From DAOTTW01 sp034437615 (GTDB taxonomy: Bacteria > Chloroflexota > Anaerolineae > Aggregatilineales > Phototrophicaceae): DNA of 22,890 bases. A program made the translations under genes and the position numbers. Shown piece after piece: positions 1 through 6,848 of the stretch (positions are counted from its first letter, which is position 1; each line of letters begins with the position of its first letter). The notes beneath the pieces are model-generated. The model made no database searches and was not told where the DNA came from. It saw nothing but the letters and a program-made list of their open reading frames with translations. The stretch lies in the NCBI GenBank assembly GCA_034437615.1, contig DAOTTW010000017.1:1-22890 (forward strand). The letters are read 5' to 3'.

Positions 1-38
1 CTGGCTCGTAGGCTCAACGCGCCGTTCTCCGATGCGGT

Positions 39-64
39 TGTAGGGGTAAAGCGTACTTTACGCC
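39..64. repeat. GTAGGG-headed small hairpin near the left edge
   Basis: A short palindrome has 6-bp arms GTAAAG (46-51) and CTTTAC (56-61) around a CGTA loop, preceded by GTAGGG. The same GTAGGG head precedes the hairpins at 6725 and 9023, so it may be a diverged member of the same small-repeat family. The rest of 1-204, downstream of recR, shows no gene or RNA that I can recognise. Confidence 0.4.
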
Positions 65-204
65 TGAAACCGTCCCTTCTTGCTGATTGAGTTGTTAAGT
101 CCTGCGCTGTGTCGCGCTTTGTCGCGCAACGCCCGACAAATATACGACGCCCCCGGCAAATTGTCAAGCACTTTGCAAGCCGTTCTGATACGGTTCATAT
201 ACAG

Positions 205-816
205 TTACAAATCGCTGCGCCCTTCCAGCGCCCGCATGAGGGTCACTGCGTCTACGTATTCCAGGTCGCCACCTGTCGGCAAGCCCCGCGCCAGGCGCGT
301 CAGGCGGATGCCTTTGTTGGCTAACTCACGCTGGATATACAGCGCCGTCGCATCCCCCTCATAGCCAGGGTTGGTGGCCACAATGATCTCCAGGATTTGA
401 CTGCTGTCGATGCGTTGCAACAATTCCTGTATCTTGAGTTGGTCGGGGCCAATGCCATTAACGGGGGAGATTGCGCCATGCAACACGTGATATTTGCCCT
501 TGAAGCTGCCTGTACGCTCAATGGCCAGCACGTCAAGCGGTTCTTCTACGACGGCCAGCAACGTTTCATCGCGGTCTGATGCGGCGCAAATACCACACGG
601 ATTCTGCTCCGGCGTGGTGATATTCCAGCACACTTCGCAAAATGTCGTTTTGGTTTTGAGGTCGCGCAGCGCGTCTGACAAGACCAGAGACACGTCATCC
701 TGTGCGCGTAGCAGGTAAAACGCCAGCCGCGATGCCGATTTAGGGCCGATACCTGGCAATGCTGAGAAGGCATCAATCAGCTTGGTCACGGGGTCCGGTA
801 TTGCGTTGTTGTTCAT
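205..816 (-). CDS. recR: Recombination protein RecR
   Basis: RecR acts with RecO (and RecF) to load RecA on SSB-coated single-stranded DNA during gap repair. The 203-residue product has the family's usual length. Its N-terminal helix-hairpin-helix reads LPGIGPKSASRLAFYLL. A four-cysteine zinc finger follows (CEVC and CGIC pairs). The Toprim domain begins at LLAVVEEPLDVLAIE and includes the typical ATNPGYEGDATALYIQREL block. A longer frame could begin at 840, but family members start just before the PDPVTKLIDAF-like segment, so the ATG at 816 is preferred; neither start has a strong Shine-Dalgarno. It is the last gene of the dnaX-ybaB-recR order found in many bacteria, separated from ybaB by about 100 nt that contain a hairpin. 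Confidence 0.95.
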   Translation of the reverse strand: MNNNAIPDPVTKLIDAFSALPGIGPKSASRLAFYLLRAQDDVSLVLSDALRDLKTKTTFCEVCWNITTPEQNPCGICAASDRDETLLAVVEEPLDVLAIERTGSFKGKYHVLHGAISPVNGIGPDQLKIQELLQRIDSSQILEIIVATNPGYEGDATALYIQRELANKGIRLTRLARGLPTGGDLEYVDAVTLMRALEGRSDL

Positions 817-851
817 GATTACTCGCTTCGTTATGCTCATCCAACAAACAC

Positions 852-874
852 AAAAGGCATAGCTTGGCTATGCC
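852..874 (-). terminator. Possible intrinsic terminator or attenuator between ybaB and recR
   Basis: The perfect 8-bp stem GGCATAGC/GCTATGCC with a 3-nt loop (856-874) is followed on the minus strand by a TTTT run (852-855). That is the arrangement of a weak rho-independent terminator for transcripts coming from ybaB. It lies about 35 nt before the recR start, so it could lower recR expression relative to dnaX and ybaB. Confidence 0.55.
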
Positions 875-916
875 CCTTGCGCACTTCAGCTTGTTGATGT
901 CTGGCCGATGCTGTGC

Positions 917-1288
917 CTAGCCCAACAAACCACCCAGGCCGCCCAGGTCCATGCCGCCCGTGATGGATTCCATCCTCTCGGCGGCCATCGCCTGACTTTG
1001 CTCAATCGCCTGGTTGACACCTGTCTGTAGCAGGTCTTGCAGATCATTGACCCATTCGTCGTCGTCAGTGTCGATCACATCCGGGTTGATGTTGATCGAC
1101 TGAATGCGCTGATGGCCTGTAATAACAATCGTCAGCGCGCCGCCACCAACCGATACTTCGACGGTTTCGTGTTCGAGCGCTGCCTGTGCTTCGGCCATAT
1201 CCTGCTGCATCTTCTGGATTTGCTTCATCATGCCGCCCATGCCGCCGGCTGGGCCACCTGGGGGTTGAGGACGATTACGCTTTGCCAT
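917..1288 (-). CDS. ybaB: YbaB/EbfC-family nucleoid-associated protein
   Basis: This is a small DNA-binding protein of the YbaB/EbfC family, which forms dimers and is thought to help organise the nucleoid. The 123-residue product has the usual build. A Gly/Pro/Met-rich N-terminus leads into a helix (MKQIQKMQQDMAEAQAALE). A central beta region follows, with VGGGALTIVITGHQRIQSININPDV. A helical part (LQDLLQTGVNQAIEQSQ) leads to a Gly/Leu-rich tail. The ATG at 1288 is preceded by AAGGAG with 9-nt spacing, which excludes the longer frame from 1306. It sits between dnaX and recR, the classical location for this family, and is probably co-transcribed with dnaX about 105 nt upstream. Confidence 0.94.
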   Translation of the reverse strand: MAKRNRPQPPGGPAGGMGGMMKQIQKMQQDMAEAQAALEHETVEVSVGGGALTIVITGHQRIQSININPDVIDTDDDEWVNDLQDLLQTGVNQAIEQSQAMAAERMESITGGMDLGGLGGLLG

Positions 1289-1393
1289 GTGCCTTGACTC
1301 CTTCAATCAATCAATTAGTTTCAACGCTTAACCAGTCATCGCTTCGATAGGTTCTTCACGATTTGAGGCTGCTATCTTACACGATAACGCGGC

Positions 1394-3277
1394 TCACGGG
1401 AAAAGGCGATTGTTATATCGGCTTGTCGGCTCTTTATCTTCTGTCTTTGGCTCCGGTTGCGCTTTTTGCTTGGCATCAGGCGCTTTTTGCTCAGCATCAG
1501 GCGCTTCTTGCTCGGCATCAGGCGCTTTTTGCTTGGCATCAGGCGCTTCTTGCTCGGCATCAGGCGCTTCTTGCTCAGCGTCCTGGGATTCCATGCTGAC
1601 TTCTGGTTTTTGGGCTTCGCTAGCGGCATCCGCTGCCGTAGCTTCTGCTACGTCTACATTCTCAATGGGTTGCAATTCGCCACCAAGCTCGTCAATCAGT
1701 GGTTCAACATCGCGCATGACCCGCACCTCTTCGTGTACATCTTCGTCAGCGGACGGCGTATCAGCGCGGGTATTCGGCTTTGCCGGTGGCGGCGCTTTGT
1801 CCGTAACGATAAAGCGCACCTTGAGCGTGTGTTGCTCACCATAGACCACAAAGAGGGCGCGTTCTATCCAACGCACGCGCTCTGAGTCGCTCAGTTTCTC
1901 TAAATTGAAATTGTTGCTGACGGCCATCGTAATGCGATGACCGTCAACGGTGTAAACCCGCGCTTCTCGCATGAAATTGGGCAGCATGTTTGCAATTTCG
2001 CTTTTATCACGGTGGCTGTAGATGAGGTCAATCGCCTGCTTCCATTTGGCCGGTACGCTTTCAACAGGCACGACTGGCGGCCCTGTGGCGATGGCCGGAT
2101 CATCTGATGCATCGGCGGTATCTGACAGTATAGCAGGCTCAGCCTGTGCAGGTGGCATAAAACCACGTGCAGGCTGTACAGGTGCGGCCTGCACGGGTTC
2201 CTGCAAACTATCCACCAGCGCTAATTCTAGCGCCAGTTGTGGCTGCCAACCCGATGCCGAGTCACGTATCGCGTCGTTGAAATTGCGCAGCGCACGCAGC
2301 AGCATGGCGCGGTCAATTTGCCCGGCGAGTTGCTCGAACATCGTAATGTCCTCCTGCGATGCTTCGACCATCCCCGTTCCGGCGGTCTGCGTCAGCAGCA
2401 CATTACGCAACTGCTCCACCACCTGCTGGCCGAATTGACGCGGGTCGCTGCCCTCATCAATCGCCTGATTCAGCACGCGCAGCCCCACAGCAATATCGCG
2501 GCTGGCCAACGCCTCGATGAGACCCCGCACAGCACGCACGCTGGCCGTGCCCAGGATGCGCTGCGTCAGTTCCAGCGTAATCGCTTCTTCCGGGTCCGCC
2601 ACGATCTGATCTAGCAAGCTGATGCTGTCGCGCACGCTGCCCGTGCCTTCACGGGCGATCAACTCCAGCGCGGCTGTTTCGATATTCAGGCTCTCGGATT
2701 CCGCGATCATGCGCAGGCGCGCGACCACCTCCTGCAACGATACGCGCCGAAACTCAAACGGCAGGCAGCGGCTTTTGATGGTCGCAGGCACCTTGTCGAT
2801 TTCGGTAGTGGCCAGCACGAACAGCGCATGACTCGGCGGTTCTTCCAGCGTTTTCAGCAGCGCATCGAAGGCGTTACCACTGAAGCGGTGCACCTCATCA
2901 ATGATATAAACACGATACAGCCCTTTGTTCGGCGCGAACGTGATGCGCTCACGCAGGTCTCGCACATCATCCACGCCTGTATGTGAGGCCGCGTCAATCT
3001 CTACCAGATCGAGAAAGCTGCCGTCGTTGACCGCAAGACAATTTTCACATTCGTTGCAGGGGCGGTTTTCGGCGTCTTCGCTCAGGCAGTTCACAGCCTT
3101 TGCCAACAGCCGCGCCAAGCTAGTTTTGCCGGTGCCGCGTGGCCCACTGAACAGGTAGGCGTGGCGAATGCGCCCGGTCTTTAAAGAATTGCGCAGGGTG
3201 CGCGTTACATGCTCCTGGCCGACGACATCCGCAAAGCGCAGCGGTCGCCATTTCAGGTAAAGCGCTTGTTGTGGCAC
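1394..3277 (-). CDS. dnaX: DNA polymerase III subunit tau/gamma
   Basis: This is the ATPase of the clamp loader, which opens the beta clamp and ties the replisome together. The 627-residue product begins with the family signature LKWRP..FADVVGQEHV. It has a Walker A motif GPRGTGKTS (K51), zinc-binding Cys64, 74, 77 and 80, a Walker B region IIDEV, and a sensor/arginine-finger segment ending IKSRC. The clamp-loader collar domain follows to about residue 360, then a Pro/Ala linker. A further conserved domain lies at about 412-500 (WKQAIDLIYSHRDKSEIANML onwards). An acidic tail carries six degenerate 7-residue repeats. The start is GTG at 3277, with GGAG 10 nt upstream. No programmed-frameshift slippery run was obvious, so a separate gamma form cannot be predicted. 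Confidence 0.95.
   Translation of the reverse strand: MPQQALYLKWRPLRFADVVGQEHVTRTLRNSLKTGRIRHAYLFSGPRGTGKTSLARLLAKAVNCLSEDAENRPCNECENCLAVNDGSFLDLVEIDAASHTGVDDVRDLRERITFAPNKGLYRVYIIDEVHRFSGNAFDALLKTLEEPPSHALFVLATTEIDKVPATIKSRCLPFEFRRVSLQEVVARLRMIAESESLNIETAALELIAREGTGSVRDSISLLDQIVADPEEAITLELTQRILGTASVRAVRGLIEALASRDIAVGLRVLNQAIDEGSDPRQFGQQVVEQLRNVLLTQTAGTGMVEASQEDITMFEQLAGQIDRAMLLRALRNFNDAIRDSASGWQPQLALELALVDSLQEPVQAAPVQPARGFMPPAQAEPAILSDTADASDDPAIATGPPVVPVESVPAKWKQAIDLIYSHRDKSEIANMLPNFMREARVYTVDGHRITMAVSNNFNLEKLSDSERVRWIERALFVVYGEQHTLKVRFIVTDKAPPPAKPNTRADTPSADEDVHEEVRVMRDVEPLIDELGGELQPIENVDVAEATAADAASEAQKPEVSMESQDAEQEAPDAEQEAPDAKQKAPDAEQEAPDAEQKAPDAKQKAQPEPKTEDKEPTSRYNNRLFP
1459..1584 (-). repeat. 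Six tandem 21-bp units inside the 3' end of dnaX
   Basis: Six consecutive 21-bp units (plus-strand consensus GCGCTTNTTGCTNRGCATCAG) encode a PDAEQEA / PDAKQKA heptapeptide in the tau tail. The units differ mainly at a Glu/Lys switch and at silent positions. The array keeps the reading frame, so changes in copy number would alter only the length of the tail. Confidence 0.9.
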
Positions 3278-3475
3278 GTCGCAGAAACTCCGTCTGTTGT
3301 GCTAGGCGGTTTGGGATATTCATGCAGGTGTTGCCGCATCCCGCTTGGGATAAATAGTCTAACATCGGGGCTATGCCGCTGCAACAGAAAACCACAGCCA
3401 CAAGGTTAGAACATGTATACGCCAGGATAATCGCTGGATCGCACACAATATCAGGGGGCAAATTTCGGTTAATGC

Positions 3476-3484
3476 TGCTATAAT
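3476..3484 (+). promoter_or_regulatory. Extended -10 promoter for tatA
   Basis: The sequence TGCTATAAT is a perfect extended -10 element (TGn followed by the consensus hexamer). It lies about 42 nt before the tatA ATG. No good -35 is visible, which fits an extended -10 promoter. The region 3278-3525 also has to hold the divergent dnaX promoter, which I could not place. Confidence 0.55.
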
Positions 3485-3525
3485 GACCACGCATTGACCG
3501 TAGTTAACAACGATAGAGAGCTTGT

Positions 3526-3744
3526 ATGCCAAACCTCGGTGGTGGAGAACTGATTATTATCCTGGTGATCGTGCTGATCCTATTCGGTGTGGGGCGCATT
3601 TCCCGCATCGGTGGTGAGCTAGGCCAGGCTGTCGGCAACTTTCGTAAGGGCCTGAAAGACGGCAACGACGACGATAAAGCCAAAAACGACGACCTGAACG
3701 AAGAAGGTCAGCAGCAGGTCGCCAATCAGCGCTTATCGCAATAA
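3526..3744 (+). CDS. tatA: Sec-independent protein translocase subunit TatA
   Basis: TatA oligomers form the membrane passage through which folded twin-arginine precursors cross the cytoplasmic membrane. The 72-residue product has the family layout. A short N-terminus leads into one membrane helix (ELIIILVIVLILFGV, about residues 8-22). The hinge FG and an amphipathic helix follow (RISRIGGELGQAVGNFRKGLKD). The tail is hydrophilic and rich in Asp, Asn and Gln. A GAGAG element precedes the ATG. It stands alone: tatC and tatB are not in the window. It could be a TatA/E paralogue rather than the main copy. Expression is probably from the extended -10 promoter just upstream. Confidence 0.9.
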   Translation: MPNLGGGELIIILVIVLILFGVGRISRIGGELGQAVGNFRKGLKDGNDDDKAKNDDLNEEGQQQVANQRLSQ

Positions 3745-3754
3745 GGCCACGCTA

Positions 3755-3778
3755 CGGGCGGATTTGATGGTCCGCCCG
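3755..3778. terminator. Hairpin between convergent tatA and the DUF1992 gene
   Basis: A perfect 8-bp GC-rich stem, CGGGCGGA/TCCGCCCG with an 8-nt loop, occupies the gap between two convergent genes. There is no T-run on either side, so it is a structural candidate for bidirectional termination rather than a textbook intrinsic terminator. Confidence 0.5.
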
Positions 3779-3787
3779 CGTAAATTG

Positions 3788-4360
3788 TCATGATGATTGG
3801 GCGTCGTCCTGCGCCGCTTGCATAGCATCCTGAAGCACAGCCTCCGCATTCAGCGGCACCCGTTGCGGCACATTGCGCGGCAAAGACGTGTTGTAGGTCA
3901 GCAGTTGCGTGTTGTAGGCTTCGATGCGTGCTTGAACGCGCTCACATGCGGCCTGAAAACGTTCGCCTGCTTCGCGTTCGCGGATGAAACTGCCCGCCAC
4001 ACGCGCCTCATACAAGCGCTGTAGATAGCTTTTCGCGGCGCTATAGGCGAATCTCAGAATCTTCTCGCGGTCTGCTTCCAGCCCCCTGCCCATCGCCATC
4101 CACTGCGGCACCACATCGTTTTCACGCATGATCTTATGTGCCATGCGCAGATCAGCAGGCACGTGGTCGTCGTCGTCGTTCAGCTTCAGCGGTTGGCCGG
4201 AACCCTGCAAGTGCGCGACGTTGCCATCCCCGATGGCCTCCTCGACCTTTTTATCCAGCCATGTCTGCCACCTGTGGTTAAACAGGTAGTATTGATGTCT
4301 GCGGCGTGCCTGCTGTGCGTCATTCTCACTCGTCTGTTTTGGTGTGCTGTCATCAGCCAT
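3788..4360 (-). CDS. DUF1992 (DnaJC28-type conserved domain) protein
   Basis: The function is not established. The family domain resembles a conserved segment of the DnaJC28 co-chaperone, without a J domain here. The 190-residue product shows the family core: FNHRWQTWLDKKVEEAIGDG, a GSGQPL segment, then LRMAHKIMREND with VPQWM. A long helical C-terminal half is rich in Arg, Glu and Ala. An ATG at 4375 overlaps the upstream photolyase stop (ATGA). The ATG at 4360 is preferred because AGGTG lies 7 nt upstream of it, inside that overlap. The tight spacing makes it an operon partner of the photolyase-related gene. It converges on tatA. Confidence 0.88.
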   Translation of the reverse strand: MADDSTPKQTSENDAQQARRRHQYYLFNHRWQTWLDKKVEEAIGDGNVAHLQGSGQPLKLNDDDDHVPADLRMAHKIMRENDVVPQWMAMGRGLEADREKILRFAYSAAKSYLQRLYEARVAGSFIREREAGERFQAACERVQARIEAYNTQLLTYNTSLPRNVPQRVPLNAEAVLQDAMQAAQDDAQSS

Positions 4361-4371
4361 TACTCTGCACC

Positions 4372-5871
4372 TCATTTAACCATTTGCGCCAAAAATTCTT
4401 CTGCGGTCCGCTGATGTTCGTGCAGTTTATCGTCCCCCATGCGCTTGAGGTGGCTCGTCATCATCGCCAAGCGCGGGTTGCCCTTGAAAAATGCCAGATG
4501 CTTGTTGATAAAGCGCCAGTACAGCCCATCCCACACGGGTTGCCATGTGCCCTTGCTGCCGTAATCACTCATCTTGCGCACGTAATTCGATGAACTGATA
4601 TACGGTTTGGTCGTCATCAGGCCACCGTCGGCATATTGGCTCATGCCATAAACGTTCGGCACCATCACCCAATCGTAGGCATCTATGAACATCTCCATAA
4701 ACCAGCGGTAGACGTTATCCGGGTGCACTTCACACAGCAACATGAAGTTACCCAGCAGCATCAAGCGCTCGATGTGATGCGCGTAGGCGTAGCGGTTCAG
4801 CTTGTGGATCACATCGTCAATCGGTTGGATGCCCGTCTCGCCCGTGTACCAGTGCTCATCTAAATCACGCGCTTGCCTGAAGAAATTGCGCTGGCGTTGG
4901 TCGCTACCTGCCCGCAGATAGACCGCCCGCATGAATTCACGCCAGCCGATAATCTGCCGCACGAAGCCCTCAACCGATGACAGCGTAGTTTGCGGGTGCG
5001 CGTCGTAATACGCTTGCACGGCGTCTAAAATCTGCCCTGGGGATAGCAGGCCGATGTTAAACGGTGCGCTCAGCAACGAATGAAACAGGAATGCGCCGCG
5101 TGTGCTGATGGCATCCTGATAGGGGCCATATAAATCCAGCTTCGCACGCAGAAAATCCTGCAAAACCTGCGCTGCTTCATCGTGTGATGTGGCGTAGATA
5201 AAGTCATCTGTGCTGCCGGGGTTGTGCGCGAAGTGTGCTTCGACGTAAGCACGCGCTTCCCGCACATAGGCGTTATCCACAGTCGCGGGTGACTGCGGCA
5301 ATGACACACCCTGCTTCAGCTTCTGCCGATTGTCCGTGTCATACGTCCAGCGCCCGCCGACAGGCTTACCAGCCTCATCTAGCAGGATGCCGAGCCGCTT
5401 ACGCTGAAAGATGTAAAAATCCGTCTGATGATAGTCGTCGGGTGCTTTATCGGACCAGAATTCGTCTAATGTCGCCTGATCGCTGACGAAATTCGGTGAG
5501 GGATACACGGTCAGGTGCAGGTCATATTGCTTGCAGTAGCGCCGGATGCGTTTGTCAAGCAGGTAATCCGTCGGATCGACCACATGTACTGCTGTGATGC
5601 CCTGCTGCGCAAGCTGCTGAAACACATAATCAAGCTGATCGTCAATTTCGCCATAGTCGATGTAGCGCGTGCGGCAGTTGGCCAGTGTTTCGGCTTCGTA
5701 GCGCTTCATGCTAGCGCGATGCAGCAGCAGCCTTTGCTTATGGAAGCGCGCCGGATAGCGCGAATCCCCGAAGAATAAAATGTCTTCGATCAGGACGTGC
5801 AAGCGGTCATCAGCAACCGCAGGATGATCGGCGTAAAGTTGGTGTGGATAGATGAGGGTTGCGGCGGTCAT
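4372..5871 (-). CDS. Cryptochrome/photolyase-related flavoprotein (FeS-BCP/DPRP-like) without visible FeS cysteines
   Basis: Members of this prokaryotic family bind FAD and use blue light to repair (6-4) photoproducts or act as receptors. The 499-residue product has the N-terminal antenna-type fold (LIYPHQLYADHP..., LLLHRASMKRYE). Its C-terminal helical domain has the hallmark blocks AYAHHIERLMLLGNF, DAYDWVMVPNVYGMSQYADGG and KPYISSSNYVRKMSDYG. In characterised relatives four cysteines hold a 4Fe-4S cluster. Here the matching places read TGIQP (Pro350) and MSDYGSKGTW...WDGLYW (434-452), with no cysteine, so the cluster is probably absent. The start at 5871 fits the family N-terminus but has only a weak ribosome site. 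The DUF1992 gene follows directly. Confidence 0.9.
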   Translation of the reverse strand: MTAATLIYPHQLYADHPAVADDRLHVLIEDILFFGDSRYPARFHKQRLLLHRASMKRYEAETLANCRTRYIDYGEIDDQLDYVFQQLAQQGITAVHVVDPTDYLLDKRIRRYCKQYDLHLTVYPSPNFVSDQATLDEFWSDKAPDDYHQTDFYIFQRKRLGILLDEAGKPVGGRWTYDTDNRQKLKQGVSLPQSPATVDNAYVREARAYVEAHFAHNPGSTDDFIYATSHDEAAQVLQDFLRAKLDLYGPYQDAISTRGAFLFHSLLSAPFNIGLLSPGQILDAVQAYYDAHPQTTLSSVEGFVRQIIGWREFMRAVYLRAGSDQRQRNFFRQARDLDEHWYTGETGIQPIDDVIHKLNRYAYAHHIERLMLLGNFMLLCEVHPDNVYRWFMEMFIDAYDWVMVPNVYGMSQYADGGLMTTKPYISSSNYVRKMSDYGSKGTWQPVWDGLYWRFINKHLAFFKGNPRLAMMTSHLKRMGDDKLHEHQRTAEEFLAQMVK

Positions 5872-5959
5872 AGGTCCGGGTCATTGGCTACGGATAATGC
5901 GTAACCCAGGATACATCTATTGTCTGAATCACACATGAACATGCGGCGTGGCGCTACCA

Positions 5960-6505
5960 CTAAAAGCTATCCAGCATGTTATCAATGAAGCCATCCCCGC
6001 CGTCGCTATCGCGATCATCATAAATTTCATAGCCATCACTGCGGCGCGTGCTGCGCTGACTGCGCAGGTTGCGCGTATTGACATCACCGAAGGGGTCATC
6101 GGGGTTATCGCTGATGGACGGTGAACGCAGGTCGCTGCTGCGGCGGCGCTCCTTTTGGCGTTCTTCAACTGTATCATGGGCCTGTGCCTGATAGCGCTGC
6201 TGCTGGCTGTCCGTATCTGGGTCACCGCCCTGATAGCGTGCCAGCGCCTCATCAAAATCTACATTTTGCGCCCGCTGACGAAATTCTGCCCGCGTCGGTA
6301 GGTTACCACCCTGGTCCCGCTTGCGCTGGAAGTTCCGATCTAGGTCGTCGTCGTTATCGCCGCCGACGCCGCCGAGCACGCTATCCAGCAAATCTGATAG
6401 CGTCGTACCTGCGAACTGCGCCAGGAAGAACGCCGCCACAACCAGTAGCCCCAGGCACAGCAACGATAGGACACATGCTGCTAACGCGATGCCTCCAAGT
6501 TCCAT
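5960..6505 (-). CDS. Hypothetical single-pass membrane protein
   Basis: I do not recognise a family. The 181-residue product starts with a strongly hydrophobic segment (about residues 5-30, with LCLGLLVVAAFFLAQFAG) that is a membrane anchor or uncleaved signal. A Gly/Asp patch follows, then a long hydrophilic region rich in Arg, Gln, Asp and Ser that is probably disordered (ERQKERRRSSDLRSP, RSQRSTRRSDGYEIYDD). It ends in a short hydrophobic motif, GFIDNMLDSF. The charged part probably faces the cytoplasm, but this is not settled by sequence. The ATG at 6505 has GGAG about 11 nt upstream. The gene precedes the photolyase pair on the same strand with an 88-nt gap. Codon use is like its neighbours. 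Confidence 0.7.
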   Translation of the reverse strand: MELGGIALAACVLSLLCLGLLVVAAFFLAQFAGTTLSDLLDSVLGGVGGDNDDDLDRNFQRKRDQGGNLPTRAEFRQRAQNVDFDEALARYQGGDPDTDSQQQRYQAQAHDTVEERQKERRRSSDLRSPSISDNPDDPFGDVNTRNLRSQRSTRRSDGYEIYDDRDSDGGDGFIDNMLDSF

Positions 6506-6848
6506 GTCGTTGTCATCTCCGTGTTTGTGCTTTCGTGTGTTATTTTAATGCTTTGTGCGACATTTCCGCAGTGTGCATTCCGCCCGTGTTACATTCAGAC
6601 ACAATATAGGACAATACGCCAGCTATTTAAACACTTTGTACGAAGCAAAGCAGCGCACGCAATGTTACAACTGTACAAATTGACGACGGCACTAATGGAT
6701 AAACACAAACAAATCTACATGGGCGTAGGGACACGGCTTGCCGTGTCCGCTATCTGCGGACGCCAAGAATGGCGTCCCTGCACAAACCATCCGTATCCGT
6801 TTTGATGTCTCCATAGACACGACACCACCCAACAGGAGTAAACGCGCC
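6506..6848. other. Intergenic region between divergent genes
   Basis: This 343-bp region separates the membrane-protein gene from the aminotransferase. It is AT-richer than its neighbours up to about 6720, then holds the double hairpin at 6725-6777. It must contain both divergent promoters, but none scores convincingly by eye. An open frame extends the aminotransferase upstream to 6738, but it would translate the hairpin repeat and is not believed. Confidence 0.5.
6724..6782 (+). repeat. Double-hairpin small repeat upstream of the aminotransferase
   Basis: GTAGGGACACGGC begins a perfect 9-bp stem (6729-6737 with 6740-6748, TT loop). It is followed within 10 nt by a second 8-bp stem, GGACGCCA/TGGCGTCC (6758-6765 with 6770-6777). 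The first hairpin recurs in the same orientation at 9022-9046, with AA in the loop instead of TT. It is a REP-like dispersed palindromic element without coding capacity. Confidence 0.75.

Noticed and set aside
1..204. A tRNA or signal-recognition-particle RNA gene, which often sits near dnaX-recR
   Set aside because: No cloverleaf or conserved SRP loop sequence could be found on either strand.
1459..1584. A CRISPR-like array
   Set aside because: The 21-bp units are directly tandem, without spacers, and are in frame within dnaX.
1363..1885. Plus-strand open frames opposite the 3' end of dnaX, encoding WHQALFA- or SGAFCLA-like repeats
   Set aside because: They are translations of the opposite strand of the 21-bp dnaX repeats, without ribosome sites or family similarity.
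3278..3494. Minus-strand open frame extending upstream of dnaX
   Set aside because: It lies in a different frame from dnaX, overlaps the dnaX/tatA promoter region and has no recognisable protein features.
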